A DNA stretch of 64,000 nucleotides, from NCBI RefSeq assembly GCF_003020585.1, contig NZ_PXUE01000002.1, positions 124,001 through 188,000 on the forward strand, in the 5' to 3' direction. This document shows positions 40,957 through 50,316 of the stretch, in pieces; the first letter of the stretch is position 1, and each line of letters opens with the position of its first letter. The DNA comes from Chryseobacterium aurantiacum (GTDB lineage: Bacteria > Bacteroidota > Bacteroidia > Flavobacteriales > Weeksellaceae). The notes beneath the pieces were generated by a model. It was not told the origin of the DNA. It did not search any database and saw only the letters and a program-made list of their open reading frames with translations. A program made the translations under genes and the position numbers.

Positions 40957-43887
40957 ATGAAAAGACAATTAACCCTGATTGGAATGCTCCTAATCACAGG
41001 TATTTCCTACGCGCAGACTGACCGTCTATGGTCTCAGGACACTAAAAAAAGACCTTCTGAGATCTTTGAAAACAAATCCAGCATCCAAAATCCAAAGGTA
41101 TACAACCTGGATATTAACGGATTAAAAAATGTATTAGCGAAAGCTCCAAAAAGACTGGCAGTTGGTGAAAAATCAGAACTCATCATCTCTTTTCCAAATT
41201 CTGAAGGCAGAATGGAAAACTTCAAAGTGAAAGAGAATTCCAACTTTACTCCGGAACTGGCGGCCAAGTATCCGGATATCAAATCCTATGTAGGTGAAGG
41301 GCTTGAAAATCCAAACTCAACCGTGTATTTCAGTATTTCTTCTCTCGGATTATCTTCCATGGAAATATATGGGGATAAATCCGCAGTATTTATCGAGCCT
41401 TATTCCAAGGATCTTTCCACCTATGTTGTTTACAAAAAATCTGATAAAAAAGATGATCTAAGCAAATTTGAATGTACAGTAATAGATGTTGCTAAAAAAG
41501 GAGTAACCAATGCAAATATTGCAGCAAGGCCAAATGCTGATGATGCTAAATTAAGAACATTCAGACTGGCATTGTCATGTACCGGAGAATACACCACCTA
41601 TTTTGGAGGAACTAAGGCTCAGGCTTTGGCAGCAATGAACAATACCATGACTCGTGTAAACGGTGTTTTTGAGAAAGATTTTGCAGCAAGAATGGTACTG
41701 ATTGCTAATAATGATGCAGTTATTTACACCAATGCTTCTACAGACCCTTATTCTGCTTCATCCGGAATGAGCAGCTGGAATTCCCAATTACAAAGCACTC
41801 TGACTTCGGTGATTGGTGAAGCTAACTATGACATCGGTCACTTATTTGGAGCCTCCGGAGGTGGAGGAAATGCAGGCTGTATCGGTTGTATCTGTACAAA
41901 CGGATCAAAAGGAAGCGGATACACTTCACCTGCAGATGCAATTCCATCAGGAGACAACTTTGATATTGACTATGTTGCTCACGAAATGGGGCATCAATTT
42001 GGTGGAAACCACACGTTCTCCCACGGAAATGAAGGAACAGGGGTCAATATGGAACCGGGTTCTGGATCTACCATTATGGGGTATGCAGGAATTACCGGCC
42101 AGGATGTTCAGCCTCACTCTGACGCCTTTTTCCATGCGGTGAGTATTCAGCAGATCACAAATAATATTAAAGCAAAAACCTGTTCTGTAAATACAAACAC
42201 AGGAAATGCAATCCCTACAGCTAATGCAGGATTAGATTATACAATTCCAAAAGGAACACCATTTGTATTAACAGGAACCGGAACTGATGCTGACGGAGAT
42301 TCTTTAACCTATATCTGGGAACAGATGGATAATGCTTCTTCATCTCAAACAGGAGCCAGTTCTGCAGCCAGTGCAACAAAAGCTTCAGGTCCTAATTTCA
42401 GATCATGGACTCCGCTTACTGTACCTACAAGATATTTTCCAAGAATGGCTTCTGTTTTAGCAGGTGCAACCACAACAGCAGGTTCTGAAATTACAGTTGA
42501 AGCTCTTTCTTCAGTAGCAAGAACATTGAATTTCAGATTTACTGTTCGGGATAACAAATCCGGAGGTTCAGGAAATAATTCAGATGATGCAGTAATCTCA
42601 GTTAATGGAACAGCAGGTCCGTTTACAGTAACCTCTCAAAACTCAACAACAACATATGCCGGAGGAAGCTCTCAAAACATAACTTGGGATGTGGCAGGAA
42701 CTACTGCAAACGGGGTAAATACAGCTAACGTAGACATTCTTTGGTCAACAGATAGCGGAAATACATGGACTACCCTATTGCCAGCAACTCCAAATGATGG
42801 TTCGCAAGCGGTAACTATTCCTAACGCTACAACTACCACAGGAAGAATTATGGTAAAAGGATCTAACCATATTTTCTTTGATGTAAATAATGCTAATATT
42901 TCTGTAAATGCAGGTTCAGGAACTCCTGATACCATCGCACCAACCGCTCCTACTCTTGCTGCTTCAGGTACGACGTCAACAAGCACAAACCTTTCCTGGT
43001 CCGGAGCTACAGATAATGTAGGAGTTACAGGATATGACGTATATCAGGGAGCGTCATTAATTGGTTCTACAGCTTCTACAACGTATACAGCAACAGGATT
43101 GACACCTTCTACAACGTATAGCTTCTCTGTGAAAGCAAAAGATGCAGCAGGTAATGCTTCTTCATCAAGTAATACAGTAAGTGTTACTACTCTTGCAGGA
43201 GGATCTGTTACTTATTGTTCATCTTCTGCATCCAATACTGCAGATGAAAGAATCGGAAATGTGAAGTTCGGAACCATTAATAACACTTCAACAGGAACGG
43301 CTGGATACGAAAACTTTACTTCTATTTCTACCAACGTTACAAGAGGAAGCGCTTACACAATTTCCATCACTCCGGTTTGGACTTCTACGAAATATAGTGA
43401 AGCATACGCTGTTTACATTGATTACAATGGAGACGGAGACTTTACGGACAGCGGAGAATTAGCATGGTCAAAAGCAGGCTCTACAACAACTCCTGTTACA
43501 GGATCTATTACAATTCCTGCTACTGCTACCGTAGGCTCTACAAGAATGAGAGTAATGATGAAGTATAGTTCTATCCCTACTTCTTCATGTGAGGCTTATA
43601 CGTATGGACAAGTTGAAGATTATACTCTTAATATTGTTTCTTCCGGAAGAGGTGAACTTAGCAATACCAAAGATCTGATCACAGGTATTAAGCTATACCC
43701 TAACCCAGCAAAAGACATATTGAATATCTCAAATACGACATCTGAAGATTATAAAATCTTAGATATGGGTGGAAAACTAATTGACTCAGGAAAACTTCAA
43801 AGAGGTTCTGTAAATGTAAGCGGCCTGATTAAAGGAGCTTATATGATCCAGATTGGAGAAAAGGCTCAAAGATTCATAAAGAATTAA
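40957..43887 (+). CDS. Secreted reprolysin-type (M12B) metalloprotease with FN3, GEVED and T9SS domains
   Basis: 976 residues. Signal peptide 1-20 (cleavage after ISYAQ). Residues 21-190 are a propeptide-like region. Residues 200-410 form the zinc protease domain with HEMGHQFGGNH at 342-352 and the Met-turn SGSTIMGYAG about 20 residues on; cysteine-rich GNAGCIGCIC precedes. Residues 420-560 and 560-650 hold immunoglobulin-like repeats, then a FN3 domain (665-745), a GEVED domain (VYIDYNGDGDFTDSGE) and a type A T9SS sorting domain at the end (LYPNPAKDILNIS). It would be secreted across the outer membrane and degrade extracellular proteins. Confidence 0.95.
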   Translation: MKRQLTLIGMLLITGISYAQTDRLWSQDTKKRPSEIFENKSSIQNPKVYNLDINGLKNVLAKAPKRLAVGEKSELIISFPNSEGRMENFKVKENSNFTPELAAKYPDIKSYVGEGLENPNSTVYFSISSLGLSSMEIYGDKSAVFIEPYSKDLSTYVVYKKSDKKDDLSKFECTVIDVAKKGVTNANIAARPNADDAKLRTFRLALSCTGEYTTYFGGTKAQALAAMNNTMTRVNGVFEKDFAARMVLIANNDAVIYTNASTDPYSASSGMSSWNSQLQSTLTSVIGEANYDIGHLFGASGGGGNAGCIGCICTNGSKGSGYTSPADAIPSGDNFDIDYVAHEMGHQFGGNHTFSHGNEGTGVNMEPGSGSTIMGYAGITGQDVQPHSDAFFHAVSIQQITNNIKAKTCSVNTNTGNAIPTANAGLDYTIPKGTPFVLTGTGTDADGDSLTYIWEQMDNASSSQTGASSAASATKASGPNFRSWTPLTVPTRYFPRMASVLAGATTTAGSEITVEALSSVARTLNFRFTVRDNKSGGSGNNSDDAVISVNGTAGPFTVTSQNSTTTYAGGSSQNITWDVAGTTANGVNTANVDILWSTDSGNTWTTLLPATPNDGSQAVTIPNATTTTGRIMVKGSNHIFFDVNNANISVNAGSGTPDTIAPTAPTLAASGTTSTSTNLSWSGATDNVGVTGYDVYQGASLIGSTASTTYTATGLTPSTTYSFSVKAKDAAGNASSSSNTVSVTTLAGGSVTYCSSSASNTADERIGNVKFGTINNTSTGTAGYENFTSISTNVTRGSAYTISITPVWTSTKYSEAYAVYIDYNGDGDFTDSGELAWSKAGSTTTPVTGSITIPATATVGSTRMRVMMKYSSIPTSSCEAYTYGQVEDYTLNIVSSGRGELSNTKDLITGIKLYPNPAKDILNISNTTSEDYKILDMGGKLIDSGKLQRGSVNVSGLIKGAYMIQIGEKAQRFIKN

Positions 43888-43914
43888 TAGTCTGTTAAAT
43901 TTTTAAACGATGTG

Positions 43915-43945
43915 AAGGCTGCTCTGTATAAGAGTAGCCTTTTTA
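43915..43945 (+). terminator. Terminator between the two metalloproteases
   Basis: AAGGCTGCTCT and AGAGTAGCCTT pair (one mismatch) around GTATA, followed by a T run. Confidence 0.85.
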
Positions 43946-44069
43946 ATTATTTATAATCAATAAGTTAAACATTCTTCTTATTTCTTATTTTAAATTATTC
44001 TAAAGAAAAATTGTTTTTTCATTAATATTTTCCCTAGTTTTGATAAATACAAAGAAAATTTACAGCTAC

Positions 44070-46301
44070 ATGAAAAAACAATTATTAATGATGGGGATGC
44101 TGATGCTATCTGGCATTTCCTTTGCACAAACCGATCGTTTATGGACCAAGGGAACTCAAAGTAAATCTTCATCTGTCTTTGAAAACATGTCAAATATTGA
44201 TGGTCCTAGACTTTTTCATCTGGATATCAGCAGTTTGAAAAGTTTACTGGCTAGAACCCCAAAAAGGTTAACAGAAAAATCTGAGATTGTTATTTCCTTT
44301 CCCAATTCATTAGGAAAAATGGAAAACTTCAGAGTAACTGAAAACTCTAATTTTGATCCTGAATTAGCGGCAAAGTATCCGGATATTAAATCTTATATAG
44401 GCCAAGGAATAGAAGATCAATCTTCAACAGTTTATTTTAGCATTTCGCCTCTAGGCTTATCTTCCATGGAGATATATGGAGACAAATCCGCTGTTTTTAT
44501 TGAGCCTTACACCAAGGACCTTTCTACCTATGTTGTTTATAAAAAGTCTGACAGAAGAGATAATTTAAATAAACTTGAATGTAAAGTATTAGAAACTGCT
44601 GAAAAAGGAACCTCTAATACCAATACCGCTAAAAATGCCAATGATGCTGTACTGAGAACATTCAGACTGGCCCTATCATGTACCGGGGAATATACAGGCT
44701 ATTTCGGAGGAACAAAGGCTCAGGCTTTGGCAGCAATGAACAATACCATGACAAGAGTAAATGCCATATTTGAAAATGACTTTGCTGCAAGAATGGTTTT
44801 AATTCCGAATAATGATGCCATCATTTATACCAATGCTTCTGGAGATCCATATTCCGTCTCTTCACAAATGGATAAATGGAATTTCGAGCTGATGAACACG
44901 CTAAGTTCTACCATTGGCAATGAAAACTTTGACATTGGTCATTTATTTGGCAGAGATGGTGGTGGTGGTAATGCAGGATGTATTGGCTGTATATGCAGTG
45001 ATGACATGTCTACTTATGTATATCAAGGAATAACTTATCCTAATGATTATAAAGGAAGCGGATACACATCCCCTCTTAATGGAATTCCGTCAGGAGATAC
45101 TTTTGATATTGATTTTGTAGCTCACGAAATGGGGCATCAATTTGGAGGAAACCACACATGGTCTTACACTTCTCAATCAAGCTTACAACCTGTTGAACCT
45201 GGTTCCGGATCTACCATTATGGGATATGCTGGTATCACGCCATATGATGTTCAGAAAAATTCAGATCCTTTTTTTCATGCCAGAAGTATAGAACAAATTA
45301 CAAATACCATTAAGGCAAAAACCTGCTCTGTAAATACACCTACAGGGAATACAGTTCCTACAGCCAATGCTGGATTAGATTATACCATTCCTAAAAGTAC
45401 ACCTTTTGTGCTAACAGGTACCGGAACAGATGCAGACGGAGATTCTCTTACTTATATCTGGGAACAGATGGATAAAGGAACTTCTTCCCAAACAGGAAGT
45501 AACTCTGCGGCTACAGCTACAAAAACAGCCGGTCCTACATTCAGATCATGGGTACCTACAGCTTCTCCTGTAAGATATTTTCCAAGAATGGCCTCAGTTC
45601 TGACAGGGGCAACCACAACGGCAGGAATGGAAATTAATGTAGAGGCTTTATCTTCTGTAGGAAGAGATCTTAATTTCAGATTTACAGTAAGAGACAATAA
45701 GTTAGGAGGTGCAGGAAACAGCTCAGATGATACTAAAATCACGGTAAATGCCGCCGCTGGACCTTTTACAATAACTTCACAGAACACAGCTTCTTCTTAC
45801 ACAGGAGGAAGTTCACAGACCATAACATGGAATGTAGCAGGAACTACGGCTAACAATATCAATGCTGCCAATGTGGATATTCTTTGGTCAACTGACAACG
45901 GTGAGTTATGGACTACTCTATTGGCAGGAACACCCAATGATGGCTCGCAAGCGGTAACAATTCCTAATGCTGCAACTACTTCGGGAAGAATTATGGTAAA
46001 AGGAAGCAACCATATCTTTTTTGACGTGAATAATGCCAACATTTCTGTAACTACAAGTGAACTTTCTACCTCAGAAACACAATTAGCCGGATCTACAGAG
46101 ATCAAACTTTACCCTAATCCTGTGAAAGATATACTTACCCTTTCAAATACAAAGAATGAAGAGTATAAAATCTATGACATGTCAGGAAAGTTAGCAATGG
46201 AGGGAACTCTTCAAAGCGGAACTCTAAATGTAAGCAGATTGGTAAAAGGAACTTATGTGATTCAAGTAGGAAAATTTGCAAAGAGATTTATTAAAAAATA
46301 A
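44070..46301 (+). CDS. Secreted reprolysin-type (M12B) metalloprotease, tandem paralog
   Basis: 743 residues from the ATG at 44070; a TTG at 44040 would add ten unlikely residues before the signal peptide (MKKQLLMMGMLMLSGISFAQ). It is closely similar to the upstream gene over the propeptide, protease domain (HEMGHQFGGNH at about 360, Met-turn SGSTIMGYAG) and the two immunoglobulin-like repeats. It lacks the FN3 and GEVED domains: the text goes from ANISVTT to the T9SS sorting domain (LYPNPVKDILTLS). An insertion near 325-340 with extra residues (YVYQGITYPNDY) marks a loop difference. Tandem duplication with later domain change is the simplest reading. Confidence 0.95.
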   Translation: MKKQLLMMGMLMLSGISFAQTDRLWTKGTQSKSSSVFENMSNIDGPRLFHLDISSLKSLLARTPKRLTEKSEIVISFPNSLGKMENFRVTENSNFDPELAAKYPDIKSYIGQGIEDQSSTVYFSISPLGLSSMEIYGDKSAVFIEPYTKDLSTYVVYKKSDRRDNLNKLECKVLETAEKGTSNTNTAKNANDAVLRTFRLALSCTGEYTGYFGGTKAQALAAMNNTMTRVNAIFENDFAARMVLIPNNDAIIYTNASGDPYSVSSQMDKWNFELMNTLSSTIGNENFDIGHLFGRDGGGGNAGCIGCICSDDMSTYVYQGITYPNDYKGSGYTSPLNGIPSGDTFDIDFVAHEMGHQFGGNHTWSYTSQSSLQPVEPGSGSTIMGYAGITPYDVQKNSDPFFHARSIEQITNTIKAKTCSVNTPTGNTVPTANAGLDYTIPKSTPFVLTGTGTDADGDSLTYIWEQMDKGTSSQTGSNSAATATKTAGPTFRSWVPTASPVRYFPRMASVLTGATTTAGMEINVEALSSVGRDLNFRFTVRDNKLGGAGNSSDDTKITVNAAAGPFTITSQNTASSYTGGSSQTITWNVAGTTANNINAANVDILWSTDNGELWTTLLAGTPNDGSQAVTIPNAATTSGRIMVKGSNHIFFDVNNANISVTTSELSTSETQLAGSTEIKLYPNPVKDILTLSNTKNEEYKIYDMSGKLAMEGTLQSGTLNVSRLVKGTYVIQVGKFAKRFIKK

Positions 46302-46749
46302 ATACCATTCAAAATTAAATAAGAAATGACTGCTCATAATGGGCAGTCTTTTTTATGATCAATGTATAATTAATTCAAAATGAATAAAAATCACTTATAA
46401 ACATTTATATATGTAGTTAATTTTTAATATTTTCTTTATTTTAAAATAATATCACTACTATTTGAGTTTTTTAGTTAAATTTACACTCAATACTATTTTT
46501 ATCATTGTACCGCTTACCCAGTTTGTATTTAAGGGAAGACTCTTTGGTTGTTTTCTTGACCAACATGGTACTTTTTCGCTATTTCTTTTCGTGAATAAAA
46601 TCTGTTGAAACATGTTACCTCAAAACATGATAAAATATTTTGTCCTATAAAAAAAATTGCCATTGATGGAGAAAAAAATCAAAATAGATCTCTATTGATC
46701 TTCCCGTATAATACTTACTAAATTTTCTAAATAATTTTAATTTTTATAT
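46302..46749. other. Gene-free region before the TNT-like lipoprotein
   Basis: 448 bases. A terminator for the protease gene lies at 46327-46355. The middle (46440-46600) shows no frame that I can name; a short open stretch at about 46500-46610 has no family resemblance and ends in a stop. The 46545 area contains TTTGG and TTGACC but not a proper -24/-12 spacing set. Confidence 0.5.
46327..46355 (+). terminator. Terminator of the second metalloprotease
   Basis: GACTGCTCATAATGGGCAGTC folds into a hairpin followed by a T run. Confidence 0.85.
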
Positions 46750-47463
46750 ATGAAACATTTATTTAAGTACATTTTTTTCTTTACCATTGCGTCTTTTTCC
46801 ATTGCCTGTAGCTCGGATAGAGAAGATGAAATTGAGAATACACCCAATCCTGTTAAAATTGTCTTCTATAAAAATGCAGATGAGCTTGCAGCAACCTATG
46901 ACACCAACAATACAGTCAATCAAACCATCAGAAATCAGGCCTACGATCTATACAAGCAAGGCAAATGGAAAGAATTGGAAGCTCTTTTTAAAGCAAATAA
47001 TCTGAATGGTGGTTGGCCACCGGCAAACGGAGGATTTAATATCGTTGATGAAGTTCCTATCCTGGCAGGGCAAAAATATGACAGATATAGTGGAGCCATT
47101 AACTACAGCGGAAGCGGAACCCCTACCTTAGGAGGAAGCTTCACCAGCCCAATCATCAATGGATATGTGTATACCTTCACAGAAAGAGCATTAAATCAGG
47201 AGGAAAATAAATATGATTTCTATTATGAAATTGATGTTCTAAATAATGCACTACCTTTCAAGTCTCAAACTGCCGATATTATACCTTGGTTTAACCAGAC
47301 CGGAAATGGCAAGCAAACCATGTGGAAAATTCCGATTGACATTACAACAGGATTTCAGAAAACATGGAATAAACTGGCAGAGGAAGGATATGTAAAGATC
47401 ACCATTAAAAAAAGCCCAAGCGGAAAATACAATAACTTGGTAGGAACCGTTATTCAGCAATAA
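46750..47463 (+). CDS. Lipoprotein with a TNT-like (tuberculosis necrotizing toxin) NAD-glycohydrolase domain
   Basis: 237 residues. Lipoprotein signal peptide ending SIAC, Cys20 is the lipidation site, followed by acidic SSDREDEIEN, which suits surface-exposed lipoproteins in this phylum. Residues 86-220 match the TNT family in order: GGWPPANGGF (87-96), LAGQKYDRYSG (DR at 111-112), GSFTSP, ERALN (Arg146), YYEIDV (160), IIPWFNQTGNGKQTMW (Gln189) and EEGYVKI. TNT domains hydrolyse NAD and kill cells. The conserved glutamine and arginines are present; the histidine used in M. tuberculosis TNT appears to be Phe157. A small gene follows after five bases. Whether it is a toxin is inference. Confidence 0.72.
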   Translation: MKHLFKYIFFFTIASFSIACSSDREDEIENTPNPVKIVFYKNADELAATYDTNNTVNQTIRNQAYDLYKQGKWKELEALFKANNLNGGWPPANGGFNIVDEVPILAGQKYDRYSGAINYSGSGTPTLGGSFTSPIINGYVYTFTERALNQEENKYDFYYEIDVLNNALPFKSQTADIIPWFNQTGNGKQTMWKIPIDITTGFQKTWNKLAEEGYVKITIKKSPSGKYNNLVGTVIQQ

Positions 47464-47468
47464 ATTAA

Positions 47469-47894
47469 ATGCAGATGTATTCAATATCAAAAAAAATAAG
47501 CATCGGTAAAAATGCTTCTATTGCAAAGAACAAGTTCATCAATGATGAAGCTATTCCTGCAGCAAAAACTACTTTCAAATGCTGTAGCTGTAATCAGGAA
47601 AATACCATAGAAATCTCACCCTATCAATCAGGATTTCCCATCTTTCAAATCTACGCCGATGATAAAGTACTGTCAAAAGCTGAACTATTGAAACACAGCA
47701 TGACTACGCAAACCTCACAAAGAATGCAGCATTTTGGAGAACTTACCGTAAAGGATTTACCCACCTTATATTTTGGGACCAATTGTTCCTCTTGCCCAGC
47801 AACATATATTTGTGTATTTAGCTATGGTGAATGGCAACCAGGATTAGAAATCTTAAACATTTCCGGAATCTGGGAATATAAAGAAGCAGAATAA
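47469..47894 (+). CDS. Small zinc-ribbon protein, candidate immunity or partner protein
   Basis: 141 residues, not recognised. Four cysteines in two pairs: CCSC at about 38-41 and CSSCP at about 106-110, arranged like a zinc ribbon or rubredoxin knuckle. No signal peptide, so cytoplasmic. It begins five bases after the TNT-like lipoprotein gene, so the two are one transcript. Small genes directly downstream of toxin domains are usually immunity proteins; I infer that role only from position. Alternatively it is a housekeeping metal protein unrelated to the toxin domain. Confidence 0.65.
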   Translation: MQMYSISKKISIGKNASIAKNKFINDEAIPAAKTTFKCCSCNQENTIEISPYQSGFPIFQIYADDKVLSKAELLKHSMTTQTSQRMQHFGELTVKDLPTLYFGTNCSSCPATYICVFSYGEWQPGLEILNISGIWEYKEAE

Positions 47895-47922
47895 TTGAAT
47901 ACCATCCATATATTTCAAAACA

Positions 47923-47956
47923 AAAAACCACAATTTTCAAGTTGTGGTTTTTTAAT
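47923..47956 (+). terminator. Terminator of the lipoprotein/zinc-ribbon pair
   Basis: AAAACCACAA and TTGTGGTTTT pair around an eight-base loop, with A run and T run outside. Confidence 0.88.
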
Positions 47957-47994
47957 AATAAAACTGTGTAAGTTATATAATTACATAAAATTTT

Positions 47995-48125
47995 TGTTGA
48001 AAACCAAAAATTTTCATCTTATATGAACTTAATTATACAGTTTTCCTTACACTTTCTAATGTATACTAAAGTATAAAAAAATAAAAACTTTTGTGACTTT
48101 TGTGGTTACTTTTAAACAGACTTAA
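47995..48125 (+). repeat. Direct repeat B, copy 1
   Basis: About 131 bases, very similar to 50317-50451. Shared text includes TTTTCATCTTATNTGAACTTAATT, CCTTACACTTTCTAA and CTTTTGTGACTTTTG followed by AAACAGACTTA. It has an inner inverted repeat, ACACTTT against AAAGTGT in the second copy. It lies in a non-coding stretch before the MazG-like gene. Confidence 0.88.
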
Positions 48126-48253
48126 TACCCAATAAGAAGCAAATGGTCGCAAAGACAATCATTTTTATTCTTTCCCTCTCTCAGGTATATTTTACGCTGT
48201 ACATTTTACCATTAACAAATCGTTTTCTATCTTTGTCATAAATAAAAAATTTC

Positions 48254-48721
48254 ATGGATAAAATTGATAGTTTGAACCAAGTAGCCGAATTCCATACTAC
48301 TTTCAAAGCCCCTATTCTAGACACCCCACAAATCCCTTCCCCAGAAAGATGCAATCTTAGAGTAGAACTTCTACAGGAAGAATTAAATGAACTGAAACAA
48401 GCCATTGCAGATAACAATATCGTAGAAATTGCAGATGCATTGTGTGATTTACAGTATGTTTTGAGTGGTGCAGTACTTGAATTCGGACTTGGCAATAAAT
48501 TTGTAGAGCTATTCAACGAGGTTCAACGTTCTAATATGTCAAAAGCATGCGATAATGAGGAACAGGCCAATGAAACCGTTGAATTCTATAAGGAAAAAGA
48601 AGTAGAATCTTTTTATGAAAAGTCTGGAGAAAAATTTAATGTATACAGAAAGGCTGATCATAAAGTATTGAAAAACAAATACTATTCTCCTGCTGATTTA
48701 AAATCAATTATTGAGAAATAA
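48254..48721 (+). CDS. MazG-like nucleoside triphosphate pyrophosphohydrolase
   Basis: 155 residues of an all-alpha NTP pyrophosphatase fold. Metal-binding acidic residues are in LLQEELNELKQAI and VEIADALCDLQYVLSG, the EEx.. and ExxD pattern of the MazG/HisE family. Such enzymes hydrolyse non-canonical or surplus NTPs to NMP and PPi. It begins a plus-strand run of four genes with short gaps (3, 3 and 20 bases). Confidence 0.87.
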   Translation: MDKIDSLNQVAEFHTTFKAPILDTPQIPSPERCNLRVELLQEELNELKQAIADNNIVEIADALCDLQYVLSGAVLEFGLGNKFVELFNEVQRSNMSKACDNEEQANETVEFYKEKEVESFYEKSGEKFNVYRKADHKVLKNKYYSPADLKSIIEK

Positions 48722-48724
48722 AAT

Positions 48725-49288
48725 ATGAAAAAATTTATTACAAATATTGTTGCCGCTTCAAGTTTATTTTTGGCTACTCAACAGCTTAGCGCTCAAAAAG
48801 TAGTGGTTAATCGTGAGGTTGAAACTCAAAAAGACGGAAAAATGCTTTTGGGGAACCAACTAAAAGAGCAGTTCTTAAAAGCGCCTTATGCAGACTGGTA
48901 TGTAAAGGAACATGATGAGTATGCCATTGACCAAAAGGCAGTCAGTGAATTAAAAAAAGAAAAGCTAGGTACCTATGATATTGTTACTTTTATCGGAACC
49001 TGGTGTGAGGACAGCCACAGAGACTTTCCAAGATTGATGAAAATATTGGATGAAATAGGCTATCCCGAGAATAAGCTGACAATTATTGCTGTTAACCGTA
49101 AAAAAGAATCTCCTGCCGGAGATGAGTCTCTTTATAATATACAAAAAGTTCCAACCATTATCCTTAAAAGATACGGAAAAGAAGTAGGTAGAATTGTAGA
49201 AATGCCTACCAGTGGTTATATTGAAAGAGATTTAGTTGAAATTCTGAAAAAGAATGACTCTTCTGTAATTAAAGAAATTTTTAAATAG
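48725..49288 (+). CDS. Exported thioredoxin-fold protein
   Basis: 187 residues. Signal peptide 1-23 (MKKFITNIVAASSLFLATQQLSAQ). A thioredoxin-like domain is seen around VTFIGTWCEDSHRDFPRL (residues 87-104) with a single active-site cysteine, Cys94; CxxC becomes CEDS, so it may be a reductant-independent thiol protein or a peroxiredoxin-type oxidoreductase. Cis-proline segment KVPTIIL near 140. Its stop is three bases before the next start, which is a TTG. Confidence 0.82.
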   Translation: MKKFITNIVAASSLFLATQQLSAQKVVVNREVETQKDGKMLLGNQLKEQFLKAPYADWYVKEHDEYAIDQKAVSELKKEKLGTYDIVTFIGTWCEDSHRDFPRLMKILDEIGYPENKLTIIAVNRKKESPAGDESLYNIQKVPTIILKRYGKEVGRIVEMPTSGYIERDLVEILKKNDSSVIKEIFK

Positions 49289-49291
49289 ATT

Positions 49292-49897
49292 TTGAGAAAT
49301 AATAAAACAATCTTATCGTTTGTTGCAGGTGCAGGGGTCATGGTACTTCTGTTCTTTGGTCTTAAATCCTGCCTTAATCTTGGTGAAAAAACGGAGAAGT
49401 CAGATTACTATATCCTGACCAACCAGATTTCCAAGATGAATAAAATGGTGGTAATGGAACAAAACAGTTCTACCATGCAGAAGACCAAAATGGGATACGA
49501 AGTATTGGGTAAAGAAGTATCAAGCAATAGCATCATTACCTATACAAAGACCAATGCCCAGGTTTCTTATGATCTGAATAAAATGAAGATTGAAGTAGAC
49601 TCCATCAATAAAAAGCTGGTTATTACTGAACTTCCTGATGCAGAGATAAGAATTACACCAAGCGTTGAAATTCAGTCTTTGGATGACTCCTTTTTTAATA
49701 GAATCTCAGAAAAGGATATTAAAAACGTGACAGCCAAAGCCAAGGAAACCGCGATTAAATCTATTGATCAAAATCAATTAAGAAATGAAGGTCGTAAACA
49801 ATTGATAGAAAATCTCAATAATATTTTTGTCTTGGCCAAGGCCTTGAATTATACAATTGAAGATGAAACCGGAAAAGTTGGTCTATTAGGACTTTAG
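49292..49897 (+). CDS. DUF4230 membrane-anchored protein
   Basis: 201 residues from a TTG at 49292, chosen because it follows the previous stop by three bases and gives a clean membrane anchor (VAGAGVMVLLFFGLKSCL). The remainder is outside the membrane, with a DUF4230 domain (ITYTKTNAQVSYDLNKMKIEVD). DUF4230 has no known function. The next ATG would cut into the membrane segment. Confidence 0.8.
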   Translation: MRNNKTILSFVAGAGVMVLLFFGLKSCLNLGEKTEKSDYYILTNQISKMNKMVVMEQNSSTMQKTKMGYEVLGKEVSSNSIITYTKTNAQVSYDLNKMKIEVDSINKKLVITELPDAEIRITPSVEIQSLDDSFFNRISEKDIKNVTAKAKETAIKSIDQNQLRNEGRKQLIENLNNIFVLAKALNYTIEDETGKVGLLGL

Positions 49898-49917
49898 GTT
49901 ATAATATTAAGTGATAT

Positions 49918-50247
49918 ATGATAAGATTATTAGAAATCATTAATTTAATCTGCTCACTCCTATTTTTCTCTTCAGGAATTTTGGTGTATTATGGAATTCT
50001 TCTTGGGTCAAATGGCTGGCTCATTAATTTTATAGTAGGCTCATTATTTATCTTGTACTCAGCATTTAATTATAGTAAAATTAAAACTATCATTAAATTT
50101 ATTAAACAAAAAAGAAAAGACGAATACGCAGACAAAGCAATTATATATGAACTGATTTCACAATTTTTTATATTAACAATCTCACTTGTATTTATTTCAG
50201 GTATTATTTCAAGAGTTTTTATAGAAAAAACAGCTGTGTTTGATTAA
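49918..50247 (+). CDS. Hypothetical membrane protein
   Basis: 109 residues, not recognised. Three hydrophobic segments: IINLICSLLFFSSGILVYYG, WLINFIVGSLFILY and LISQFFILTISLVFISGII. A basic loop (KIKTIIKFIKQKRKDEYADK) lies between the second and third. It is the last gene of the four-gene run and may work with the DUF4230 protein. Confidence 0.65.
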   Translation: MIRLLEIINLICSLLFFSSGILVYYGILLGSNGWLINFIVGSLFILYSAFNYSKIKTIIKFIKQKRKDEYADKAIIYELISQFFILTISLVFISGIISRVFIEKTAVFD

Positions 50248-50316
50248 GTATAAAAGCTGTTTAAACACTTAAGCTATTTAAGTGATCTACTTTGTGTACA
50301 GGGAAGGACAATCAAG

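Noticed and set aside
42672..42986. Gene antisense to the metalloprotease
   Set aside because: An open frame in the complementary strand of Thr/Ser-rich repeats; a similar antisense frame occurs in the paralog, explained by codon bias.
46545..46575. Sigma-54-type promoter before the TNT-like lipoprotein
   Set aside because: TTTGG and TTGA are present at roughly the right distance, but the C after GG is missing and the site is about 190 bases from the gene.
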